DNA of 39,536 bases from CAZICM01 sp964537685 (GTDB taxonomy: Bacteria > Myxococcota_A > Polyangia > Polyangiales > Polyangiaceae). Position 1 is the first letter of the stretch, and the number at the start of each line of letters is the position of its first letter. Location of the stretch: positions 1 to 39,536 of the forward strand of contig CAZICM010000078.1 in assembly GCA_964537685.1 (NCBI GenBank), given 5' to 3'. A program made the position numbers and the translations under genes. The notes under the pieces are model-generated. The model was not told the origin of the DNA and made no database searches. It saw only the letters and a list, made by a program, of their open reading frames with translations. Of the stretch, positions 25,311-33,957 are shown one piece after another.

Positions 25311-28300
25311 TTAACGATCGTCTTGGAGCACGTCCTTAAGCAATTGATGCAGGGCCCGCCGCTCTTCCGCGTCCGTCACAATATCCAAGGCCCGGTTGAG
25401 CTCGCTCACAATCGCCGCAAGCAAAAGCGAAAGCGCCTCGCCCGATAAGGCATTCAAGCCTTTTATCCACTTTAGCGACGAATGATTTGGATTAATATAC
25501 AATCGGCGTGTGTCCGCCTCATAGCGGATGGCCCGGCCCCGCTTGCTTTCGGCAATATTTTTCACCGGATTGCCCGCCAATTCCAGCGAAATTAAAGCCT
25601 GAAATACCGTCTTGCCCAGTTCCCATTCGGTTTCGTTTTGCATTTCGATCGAATTGGATAGGGCCTTGGGGCCTGTTCCTCCGATAAACCGGGCCACGCC
25701 GAGCCTCAGCCTTTCGAGCCACGACAGATGATTTAAAAAGCCGCCCATGGAAGCGCCTTCATCCAAGTCGGGAGCCTGGGCGGGCGGATCGGGCGGGAGC
25801 GGCTCGCCCGAAAAAATATCCCGCGCAATGGGCTCTTTTTCGGGCGCCGGAGGCAATCCTCCCAATTCCTTGACGACACCCGCCTCGGCCCGGTGCCGAA
25901 GCACATGAACCAATGCGGAAGAATTACTCTTTAAAATGAACGAAGGTGAACTGTCCCGATCGGGAAAAGCGCCTTCTGTCCAGCCTTCATGGCTCGTTAC
26001 CCAAATGCGCCCCGATCGCAATAATTCGCTCATGACCTCGGACAATCCAATGGTATTGCCAGCCGTTGTCGTTTCCCGGGGGGCCGATACCGAGACAAGA
26101 CCGAGCAGCGCTAAATTCCAGCGATAATGGTCGAGCACCGACTTCGGAACGCCTTTTTCCGCGGCCTCGTTCACCATCGAAACAATCTCTTCCATAACAA
26201 AAAAGATAAGCGATTCGATACGCATATCGGCCGGCACGATTAAATCGGCGCAAATAGGCAGATCGGAACGCATAAAGGCGCTTTTGGTCAGCGCCATCAG
26301 AGGCTGCATTTTAGGTTCGCCCTGGGCCTTGGAACGGATGCGCACAAAGGGCTGATAGCGCGGCCATTCGGCTGGCATCCACAGCGCGCCCGCGACTGAA
26401 TCCACATGTACGCCCACGGTCGCGCCCATTAAAAAGCGTTCGCAGACTGTCCCCGAGGGCGGTGAAAGCCAGCGTTTTAATTCTTTTTCCGCGAGCGCCC
26501 TTACCCGGTCTCGAATTTGATCGGCATGCGCTGCAATTTTAACGTTATCAAACCAGCGATTGGGCTGCACATGATCGGCATTCACCACGGCGCACAGCGC
26601 GAAACCCCCGCCGCAGGGAATGACACAGAGCGGCCTCTTTTTAACCATTAAATGAATGCCCCTCAAGGTTTCCGGCGCATCGGGCTCGAGCACGCCGATT
26701 TCGCCGCTAAGCCCTTCAGGGCCGTCTTCGTGGACCGAAATGAGCCGCATGCACCGGCTTCGAGCCTCGGCGCTCAGCGTAACCTGCAATTGCTCGGGCG
26801 CGCTCATTCGCTGCTCGGCTTCGAGTTCGCGCTTAAAATGAGCGCTTACGTCGATGAGCCGAATCTGTTTCTTTAAAAATCCGGCTTCTTTTTCGTTGAG
26901 CCTGAGCGTGGCGTGCTTGTTTTCGCGGCCGCTCGGATAAGGCGGCGGTGTCGTTACATAAGGCCATTCCGCCGCGGGATCGTCCATCAATGCATCCAAG
27001 CTATGAAAACGCCCTTCGATATCCGAAAATACAGGCGCCTTGCGCTGGGGATTCGTTAGCTTTCCGCGCTGATTGACCGTTCTGCAAATGACGTCCCGGA
27101 GCGCGGCCCGCATAAAGAGAGGCAATTCTTCGATATTTTTTGCCAATGAAACCAGATGTCTTACCGCCGCCCGGATGATTTCTTTGTTCAGCGCCTCAAT
27201 GCCTTTTTCGCCGTTAATCACGTCGTCCACCCGCGCGATGACCCGCAGAGGAAAGGGAAATTCGGCTTTGGGCTGCTGGGGTGTGCCATCGAGCCCAATC
27301 AGGGTCATTTCGGAATTGGGGCCTTCGATAAATTCAAGCTGTCCTTCGGCATGAAGGACTTTTCCTTCGCTCAGCGATAGGCGCACGGCCGGATGGGGCG
27401 GCGAACCTGGCAGGGCCGGCGCTTCATGCGGCCTTGAGGCCGATCGCCGCTGCTGAAGCTTGGCCAGCGCATCGCCCACGGGGCGTATTTGATAGCCCAG
27501 GGCCGTGACCAGCGATTGGAGGGCAAGTCCTTCCATCGTATTGGGAACATATAAAATAGGATGATCTAAATCGGCTTTTCCGCGCGCGGGTCCAACCCAT
27601 GGATTAAATTGAATTGGACCGATATACAATTCTAATGCAATACGATTATGTAGGACGCCGAAGGGCTGGGCATTGTTTTGAACCGTTGGCCAATACAATC
27701 GTTCAGACATCAGAAGTCCGAGAATATCGCCGGCGGCCACCCAGGGCGGCGCGGAACCGGCATTTCTAACCAGGGCATCCAAAAAGCGCAGGGCTCTTAA
27801 TTGGCCGAAGATAGAAGAGCCCTGCTGCGGGCCTTCGGCGCGTTCAATGATGAATTTTGCCAGGCCCACGGCGGCTTCGTGCACATGCGACGCGATCAAT
27901 TCAACCGAAACTAAGCGAATATCGTTCCAGTTGTCGATGTGGTTCTCGTCGAAGAGATTGACCCTCGCCACGACAGGAATGGGAAGGGAAGCCATCGCGC
28001 GGCGGCATACAAAACGCCCTTGAAACAGGATGTCCACATAGGCGTGGCTGAGCGATGTGCCAATGATTATCGGGGCGTCCATTTTTAGTGGATTGGATGA
28101 AAATTGAAGGGCGGGAAGGGCCGCCGACACATCGATGCGGGATTTTTCGCCTATGTTGCCTGTATTTTTCGAAGGATCGCGCTGGGCCCGCCATTTGAGA
28201 TGAAAGACCGATGCATCCCGATCGGCGAGGTCGCCCAAATCTTCTGGATTGAGCTGGGGCCGGTTAAAAAACAGTCTCTTGTCGCGCATGGCGAGGGCCG

Positions 28301-31175
28301 CGAGCTGCCGGGCGGCCACTTCGCTGTCGGCATAGTGCGCTTTTTGCCCAGACCATTCGAAAAGGGCTGCTTTTTCAGGGCTTTCCCTGGGCATGAACAC
28401 GGGATACCAGTCCAGGGTTTCGAAGCCTGGGATGGCCGAAATGATGGGGATTGAGGCGCGATTTTGATTGGCGGTGCGAAGGGTCGATAGGGCGATGGGC
28501 TTGGGCAGTCCGCTTTCGTCGAGTTCGGTGGCGAGAGGCAATCCCTCGATGCGTTCGCACAGGGCTACGGCGTCGTTGTCCTTGTTGGCTTTGCCGATGG
28601 CCGAAAGCTTGGTGGCCGATGTGATGAGATAGGCTTTGATCAAAGGGTCAAGGCGCGTTGGGTCGAGCATCGCCGGGCTTGCCGTGAATGAGCTCCGGGC
28701 TCTGGAATCGCCTTCCAGCGCGCTGACGATCGTTGCGCAGAGTTCCCGCTCCAGCGCACCCATCAGCATCGGCGCGTCGGCCACATACACACCGGCCATG
28801 TCTTCGCGCGGAACGATCGAATCATCATCGGCGACGATCAGCACATGGCCCAGCGTGGGCTCGTAATGAAGGGCCGGCAGGGCCTTGCCCGCGTGCATGG
28901 GCAGAAGAGCCGTTTTTTCGGCCGGAGCGATAAGCACGCGAAGCCTTGGCCTCTCGATGCGCAAAGGAGGCACGGCGGGCCTGCCCTGGGCCAGAAACAG
29001 CCTTTCCAGGGCCTGCCAGCGGGTCTGTTCCAGATGGGCGCGCTCGGTTTCGCTGATGAGAAAAGCGTCGTAGGGCGAGACGGCAACGGAACCGAGCACA
29101 CCCAGCAGCCATGTCAGCTCGCGGGCCTTGGGCGTGATGACGGGGCGATTGTCGACGGCGCGTCCGGTTGAACCATGTTTGGCCACGCAGATCGCGCCTC
29201 CAGAGCCAACGGCGATGGACTGAACTTCATCGACCGAGAGGCGTTTGCTGTCGTCGGTGGTGGGCCAGATGGCCGCCTTTTTCAGGCCATTCATGGCCGA
29301 AAATGGAAGGGTTTGGCCCTTGGGCAGTCCGAAGTCCGGCTTCACCTTTGAAAATAGGCCGACGGCGGCGCGGAGCACGGGCCTCAGCTTGCGATCGAAG
29401 GCCGCATTTTCGTCCAGGCGCGCGGCGAGTTTGTCGGCCATCACGACGGCCATCCACTGAATGCGCCGCACGGCTTGAGAGAAATGATCGTCCAAGATCG
29501 CGCCGTCGTAAGCGAATTTGGGGCGGATCTTCCCATCCCAGGCGAGGGCGATCTCCAGCGGCATGGGCTGGTGATCGAGGTCGATCTTCACGGTGTCGAT
29601 ATGCCGCTGCTCGACGAAGATCTTCACCGTGCTGGCGTCGCGTTCCCGGCTCCGCGAAAGCAGGGCGACCTCGCCCCGCAGGCCATCCATTTCCTGATCG
29701 CGAAAATGAAAGCTTTCGCGGACGAGTTCATCTTCCAAGGGAGGAAGCACAGGGTCTGAAGGCGCATGGGATAAGAGCGCCGCCCTTCGTTTCGCGCCTG
29801 TCTTCGCGCCCTCGGCCAGCTCCCGCGCATGCGCCGTTTGGAAGGCGAAAATAAGCCGGTCTGATAGTCGTTCGCGCGCCCACACAACGCCCTGCATCCA
29901 CAGCGCGAGCTCTTCGGATACAGGCGATTTGCCATGCCACACATAAAGCGGATTGGGCCTGCGCTCCAGCAGATCGATAGGCCGCACAGGCTTTCCAAGC
30001 GCGTCCAAAAGCAGCGGCGCTTCGAGCACCTGCCTTCCGCCCTCGGGCAAAGAACGGCCCGACCATGCGGCGAAGAAAAGAAGAATGGCCACCGCGCTCA
30101 GCGCATCTTCCAGTTCGTCTCGATCGCTGCTCAAGACTTCAATGCCCGCGTGGGTTTCCGATGCACCGCTCAAAAGCGCACACAGGGCCGAAAGCGCATC
30201 GCGGAACGCTAAAATCGCCGCCGCGCGAATCTGTCCGATCAGCGGCGCGTCATGGCGAATTTCAGATCGCGAGGCATTGGTCGGCAATTCATCGGAATCC
30301 ACCAAGATGCGTACGGGCAAAGCCACATCGCCCACGGCATCCGAAACAAACGCTTCTTCGAAGCTAAAGACATAACGGACAAGCTCTACGCCATGCTCCA
30401 AGAGTTCGATCCTCGGCTGGGCGGGCGGAGCGACAATTTCAAGTACAGCCCTGCGCGTGCCCCGCACATCGAATGGCGCGCGCACAAGCGCTCGGGGCGC
30501 AGCCGGTGCATCGGCGCTCTTCGCTCTTTCGGCGATGAGTTCTCCATCGATGCGAAGCGGCACCGTCAAGTCCTGCACGGCCTTTTCAAGCAACTGAATT
30601 TCACGCGGAGCCGTTCTTGAAAGCGCCCTGCGCACCGTGGCGAGTCCTACCCGCCTCCGCACTTCCACGCGAAGTCCCCGGGGGCTCATCGACGAAGGAG
30701 CACTGACCCGTTCACAGGGCGGCGTTTTCATCGGACTGAGATCGGAATCCGTCGCCTCGAGCAATTGAGGCGTCCAGCGCACGCGCAGGCAGGTTGGATC
30801 GTTGTCATTCAAACGGCTGTAGATATCGACATAAGCCGGCGAAAGGCCGAGCGCCGCGTTCACGCCCATCGCGAGCAGCCGGATGCGCCTCGATTCAGAA
30901 TCCGTCGCTTCGGCCAGCACATGATCGAGCAGCCGCGTAAGAACATGTTCCTCCAGCGGCTGGCCATCGAAGCTCACGATGACATCGTCCGCATCGTGCT
31001 CCACATCGATGCGGCCAGCGCCGCCGGCCACCGCGGCTCTCACGATTTCAAGGGCGTACAAATGCAGATCGACCAAGAGATGCTCACGCAGCTTGGCCAC
31101 CGCGCGCCTTGCATCGACGCGGATTTTTCCCCTTGCGATTACGCCGCTTTCCGCGGACGGAGCATTCCGGCTCAT
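25311..31175 (-). CDS. Giant (1,954-residue) partner of an HSP90-like ATPase, with a degenerate GHKL N-terminus and repeated modules
   Basis: No membrane segment or signal peptide is seen. Residues about 30-130 align with the N-terminus of the neighbouring ATPase: ALEIVRAAVAGGA (41-53) against RELIQNGIDAGS, and SFDGQPL (68-74) against DDGCGM. The Mg-binding Asn of the N box is Ala47 and the glycine motifs are eroded, so ATP binding is doubtful. VDSDELPTNASRSEI (292-306) resembles the HSP90 middle-domain motif LPLNVSRE. Similar modules recur, most clearly at about 498-584 (GLRGEVALL) and 1488-1566 (GLSGEIGVL), with related stretches near 1044-1107 and 1289-1347. A Pro-rich linker (about 1775-1805) precedes a C-terminal domain with RLYINPNHSS (1891-1900), a motif also found at the end of the ATPase. 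The start overlaps the ATPase stop (ATGA). Function unknown. Confidence 0.85.
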   Translation of the reverse strand: MSRNAPSAESGVIARGKIRVDARRAVAKLREHLLVDLHLYALEIVRAAVAGGAGRIDVEHDADDVIVSFDGQPLEEHVLTRLLDHVLAEATDSESRRIRLLAMGVNAALGLSPAYVDIYSRLNDNDPTCLRVRWTPQLLEATDSDLSPMKTPPCERVSAPSSMSPRGLRVEVRRRVGLATVRRALSRTAPREIQLLEKAVQDLTVPLRIDGELIAERAKSADAPAAPRALVRAPFDVRGTRRAVLEIVAPPAQPRIELLEHGVELVRYVFSFEEAFVSDAVGDVALPVRILVDSDELPTNASRSEIRHDAPLIGQIRAAAILAFRDALSALCALLSGASETHAGIEVLSSDRDELEDALSAVAILLFFAAWSGRSLPEGGRQVLEAPLLLDALGKPVRPIDLLERRPNPLYVWHGKSPVSEELALWMQGVVWARERLSDRLIFAFQTAHARELAEGAKTGAKRRAALLSHAPSDPVLPPLEDELVRESFHFRDQEMDGLRGEVALLSRSRERDASTVKIFVEQRHIDTVKIDLDHQPMPLEIALAWDGKIRPKFAYDGAILDDHFSQAVRRIQWMAVVMADKLAARLDENAAFDRKLRPVLRAAVGLFSKVKPDFGLPKGQTLPFSAMNGLKKAAIWPTTDDSKRLSVDEVQSIAVGSGGAICVAKHGSTGRAVDNRPVITPKARELTWLLGVLGSVAVSPYDAFLISETERAHLEQTRWQALERLFLAQGRPAVPPLRIERPRLRVLIAPAEKTALLPMHAGKALPALHYEPTLGHVLIVADDDSIVPREDMAGVYVADAPMLMGALERELCATIVSALEGDSRARSSFTASPAMLDPTRLDPLIKAYLITSATKLSAIGKANKDNDAVALCERIEGLPLATELDESGLPKPIALSTLRTANQNRASIPIISAIPGFETLDWYPVFMPRESPEKAALFEWSGQKAHYADSEVAARQLAALAMRDKRLFFNRPQLNPEDLGDLADRDASVFHLKWRAQRDPSKNTGNIGEKSRIDVSAALPALQFSSNPLKMDAPIIIGTSLSHAYVDILFQGRFVCRRAMASLPIPVVARVNLFDENHIDNWNDIRLVSVELIASHVHEAAVGLAKFIIERAEGPQQGSSIFGQLRALRFLDALVRNAGSAPPWVAAGDILGLLMSERLYWPTVQNNAQPFGVLHNRIALELYIGPIQFNPWVGPARGKADLDHPILYVPNTMEGLALQSLVTALGYQIRPVGDALAKLQQRRSASRPHEAPALPGSPPHPAVRLSLSEGKVLHAEGQLEFIEGPNSEMTLIGLDGTPQQPKAEFPFPLRVIARVDDVINGEKGIEALNKEIIRAAVRHLVSLAKNIEELPLFMRAALRDVICRTVNQRGKLTNPQRKAPVFSDIEGRFHSLDALMDDPAAEWPYVTTPPPYPSGRENKHATLRLNEKEAGFLKKQIRLIDVSAHFKRELEAEQRMSAPEQLQVTLSAEARSRCMRLISVHEDGPEGLSGEIGVLEPDAPETLRGIHLMVKKRPLCVIPCGGGFALCAVVNADHVQPNRWFDNVKIAAHADQIRDRVRALAEKELKRWLSPPSGTVCERFLMGATVGVHVDSVAGALWMPAEWPRYQPFVRIRSKAQGEPKMQPLMALTKSAFMRSDLPICADLIVPADMRIESLIFFVMEEIVSMVNEAAEKGVPKSVLDHYRWNLALLGLVSVSAPRETTTAGNTIGLSEVMSELLRSGRIWVTSHEGWTEGAFPDRDSSPSFILKSNSSALVHVLRHRAEAGVVKELGGLPPAPEKEPIARDIFSGEPLPPDPPAQAPDLDEGASMGGFLNHLSWLERLRLGVARFIGGTGPKALSNSIEMQNETEWELGKTVFQALISLELAGNPVKNIAESKRGRAIRYEADTRRLYINPNHSSLKWIKGLNALSGEALSLLLAAIVSELNRALDIVTDAEERRALHQLLKDVLQDDR

Positions 31176-32938
31176 CGCCCAACCCCTTTGCCCGCGTGCT
31201 CCAGCAGTTTGTGATTATCGCCTGGAGACAGCGGTTCTTCATTCACATCCAAGAGCACAAGCCGGGCCAGAATTTGGGCCGCCGCGGCTTTTCCGCGGGA
31301 AAAATTCTTTCTCGCCACGGCCACCGATGCGTGGGCCTGATTGAGATAAAGCACTCCATCCGAGGGCGGTCCGGTCACCCAAGAGCTGAGCTTCGGCACG
31401 GGAAATACAGCCGCTTTATCGCCGCTGTTCGCCGGCACGCTGACCATCAGCCAGCTCGAAACGACGCCTTCCACACTGCAAAAGCCAACGTGTTTCACGT
31501 TCACATCCGCCGCCGACAAGAGTTCCCGGACCATCTCCGAAAGCTCTTGATCGTCGGCCGTGTACGCGTTCCGCGGCATCGGCGTGATCAGCGAATATGC
31601 CCAGCGCGCTTCATGGATATCCATCGGAAAGCGCGCTTCCAAAATAGAAGGCATCGCATTTTCACGCTGGAGCACAACGGCAATGCCCTGCTCGGCAAGG
31701 GCTTGGGTCAGCGGCGATTTCTGCCTCGCCCACAAGAGCGGTTTGCCTCTCAGTAAAGGCTTTTTCACAAGCCACGGCGAACCAAAATGCAGATGCCCGT
31801 CCAGCCCGCACATCACCTTTTGACCACTCACCTCGTTGGTTAAGGGCAGTGTCACCTCGGACGGCTTCACCGAAAGCTTTGGCCAAAGCGCCGCTTCAAG
31901 CACCGCAAGCCATGGCTTTTCCTGCTTCTGATCCGCCGCGATTTGAGCGCGCCGCCCGAGCTCCGCGATTAGCCGCTCCCGGAATACCGTGCGGTACAGC
32001 TCCCGGACTTTGGAGATCACCCGGTCGAAGGCTTCATCGCGCCTCACGTTGTCGCGACTCAGCGTGTGCTTGAGATGCGGGCTCATCACCTTAAAGCGAA
32101 AGCCCCACAGAGCATCGTCCAGCGGCTGCACCGTTTCATACAGGAGCAGTCCCCGGTTAAAGAAACCTCCATAGGTGCTGCTGTGTTCGGCCGTATTTTG
32201 CGAACTGTTCTCGAGATGCCGCTCGCCCGCCGAAATAGACAGCGCATAGTGTTCGCCCTCGATCTCGAGCTCCATTGAAAACGGCCCGGGAACGGAAAGC
32301 GGCTCGTCGACGCGGATACGCCGAGCCTCTTCGCCATGCTTGGTATCGGCGACCGTAAAATGAATGGGAACCTGCGCATGCCGGCACCAGGTGCGCAGCG
32401 CCGCGAGCGAGAGAGACTCGTGGTTCGCCAGCAAAAACTGATCGGCGCCCTCTTCAAGCTTCTGCTTTTTCAGCAGCGTTACCGCTGTGCCGCTGCCCGG
32501 CCGCGAACCCGCATCGATGACTTCGTAGCTGTGATCCAAAAACAGGCGCACCAAATACGACTTGCCATCGCGCCATGTGACCACTTGCACTTCGTCGGGC
32601 TGAATCGAAAACACCGACACAAAGCCCACGCCGTACTTGCCGATCTTCTTGGTGTCGCCTTCTTTGGATGACTCAAACAGCGTCAAAAATGGCCCTTGGA
32701 TGATCTCTTTCGTCATCCCGCAGCCATCATCGATCACGCTGGTGGAGATCACATCGTCGTCGCCCCGCTCGATGCGGACTTCCAGCGATGTAGATCCAGC
32801 ATCGATTCCGTTCTGAATCAGCTCGCGCAAAAATGCATAAGGATCGGCGAACTGACGAACCATCTCGGCCACGAGGCCGGTCGTCGGAATTTCGGGCGGC
32901 GGAGTACTTTCACGGCGGGCTCGGTACGGCGCCATCAT
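31172..32938 (-). CDS. HSP90-like (GHKL) ATPase
   Basis: A protein of 588 residues. The ATP-binding site is complete: N box RELIQNGIDAG (Glu39, Asn43), adenine motif DDGCGM (70-75), lid glycine motif IGKYGVGFVSVFS (99-111), and a GSGTAVTLL strand (148-156). The GHKL fold continues to about residue 200. A middle region ends in SPHLKHTLSRDNVRRDEAF (286-304), comparable to the HSP90 middle-domain LPLNVSRE element. The rest does not match the HSP90 C-terminal dimerisation domain. Residues 529-538 (LYLNQAHAS) match the end of the giant partner. HtpG itself is slightly longer and more acidic, so this is a different subfamily. It is coupled by ATGA to the giant gene. Two adjacent ATG codons (32938, 32935) could serve as start. 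Confidence 0.88.
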   Translation of the reverse strand: MMAPYRARRESTPPPEIPTTGLVAEMVRQFADPYAFLRELIQNGIDAGSTSLEVRIERGDDDVISTSVIDDGCGMTKEIIQGPFLTLFESSKEGDTKKIGKYGVGFVSVFSIQPDEVQVVTWRDGKSYLVRLFLDHSYEVIDAGSRPGSGTAVTLLKKQKLEEGADQFLLANHESLSLAALRTWCRHAQVPIHFTVADTKHGEEARRIRVDEPLSVPGPFSMELEIEGEHYALSISAGERHLENSSQNTAEHSSTYGGFFNRGLLLYETVQPLDDALWGFRFKVMSPHLKHTLSRDNVRRDEAFDRVISKVRELYRTVFRERLIAELGRRAQIAADQKQEKPWLAVLEAALWPKLSVKPSEVTLPLTNEVSGQKVMCGLDGHLHFGSPWLVKKPLLRGKPLLWARQKSPLTQALAEQGIAVVLQRENAMPSILEARFPMDIHEARWAYSLITPMPRNAYTADDQELSEMVRELLSAADVNVKHVGFCSVEGVVSSWLMVSVPANSGDKAAVFPVPKLSSWVTGPPSDGVLYLNQAHASVAVARKNFSRGKAAAAQILARLVLLDVNEEPLSPGDNHKLLEHAGKGVGR

Positions 32939-32969
32939 AGCCGCGCGAGCCTATCACTACGCGCTCCGG

Positions 32970-33251
32970 CTACTTCTTGATTTGCGTGCGGGCGCGGCCT
33001 GCGGCTGGACCCACTGCCGATGAGTCGGAAATCACCGCGCGTTTTAGCCTCGATAAATCTTCGCTACGCAGCTTTTCAACGCCGAGCGAGCGCTGTCCGT
33101 AGTTGCCTGCTTCCCACGATTCGGCTTCGAGCTGACCGGCATCTTGAAGCGACTCAAACCACACAAGGCGGCGTTTCATGATGGCTCCCACGTTAACACC
33201 ATGCGCTCGCTGACCAGATATGTTTTGCAGGGAAAAAATAGTCGTTTTCAT
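32970..33251 (-). CDS. Possible small hypothetical protein upstream of the HSP90-like ATPase
   Basis: An open frame of 93 residues beginning MKTTIFSLQNI, with GGAG about eight bases before the ATG at 33251. It is basic and polar, has no signal peptide or membrane helix, and ends RTQIKK. It lies 31 bases upstream of the ATPase start in the same direction, so it could be the first gene of that operon. No family is recognised, and a non-coding leader is a fair alternative. Confidence 0.4.
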   Translation of the reverse strand: MKTTIFSLQNISGQRAHGVNVGAIMKRRLVWFESLQDAGQLEAESWEAGNYGQRSLGVEKLRSEDLSRLKRAVISDSSAVGPAAGRARTQIKK

Positions 33252-33474
33252 TTCAAATCTCCGCCGATCTCCAAGCTCCGCGCCGAGCGGAATCCAGCCA
33301 AGGTGTCCCACCCCGGAAACGCACCCGATCGCTGTTGAATGGATACAGTCGACATGTTTTTTTCTACCGACACTGTGTGAAAAAGGGCCTGAAAGTTCCC
33401 AATCGCGTGAATGAGTTTGTGAGGTGTAGCAAACGCTTTGGTTTTGCGCCCGGCCTCATTAAAAACACGGCCTT

Positions 33475-33957
33475 ATGTGGTTTGATGTTCACCCGGTTGG
33501 CATCGATTATTTGCAGCGATCGCCCTTTCAGTTCCGCAATGAAGTGGTGCTCAACGCACCGGGCGAGCGCGTGTTCGATGTGCTTGTGGAAGACAGCGAC
33601 GCGAACATTTGGTTCAAGGATTTTGTCGCGTGCCGCTTTACAAGCCCTCCGCCTCACGGCGTTGGAACAACACGGGATGTTGAGCTCAAGGCGCTGACGG
33701 TCAAAGAGCGCTTTTTGGTGTACGAGCCCGGCAAACGCCTCTCGTTTTGTATCTACGCCTCGACGCTTCCCATTGTTCGCGAGATGGCCGAGGACATGGT
33801 GCTCACGCCCTGCGGAGACAACCAAACGCGCTTCACCTGGACGGCGCACTACACGCCCGTGCCATGGCTTCGCCTTGTGCATGGCCCGGTGCGCAAAGTC
33901 TTTGGCGGGATGTTCCGCGAGACTTCAGAAAGGCTTGTGCGCTACTTCGGGGGCTGA
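33475..33957 (+). CDS. SRPBCC (START-like) domain protein
   Basis: A protein of 160 residues. The single-domain helix-grip pattern fits polyketide-cyclase/dehydrase-like proteins: FRNEVVLNAPGERVFDVLVED at the N-terminus, then strands, GVGTTRDVELKAL, and a long C-terminal helix (GPVRKVFGGMFRETSERLV). Such proteins bind hydrophobic ligands in a central cavity; the ligand here is unknown. It is a single gene whose last 16 bases overlap the end of the convergent CapA-like gene. No clear ribosome-binding site is seen before the ATG. Confidence 0.82.
   Translation: MWFDVHPVGIDYLQRSPFQFRNEVVLNAPGERVFDVLVEDSDANIWFKDFVACRFTSPPPHGVGTTRDVELKALTVKERFLVYEPGKRLSFCIYASTLPIVREMAEDMVLTPCGDNQTRFTWTAHYTPVPWLRLVHGPVRKVFGGMFRETSERLVRYFGG

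Noticed and set aside
31491..31506. A second parS site (TGTTTCACGT).
   Set aside because: Only the left half matches; the right half does not, and the sequence codes for part of the ATPase.
25311..32938. The HSP90-like pair as a phage-defence system.
   Set aside because: No defence or mobile genes surround it in this window, and neither protein has a nuclease, NADase or membrane effector motif that I can see. Kept only as an open possibility.
33364..33882. A 172-codon minus-strand frame opposite the SRPBCC gene.
   Set aside because: It is antisense to a recognisable domain and has no family features.
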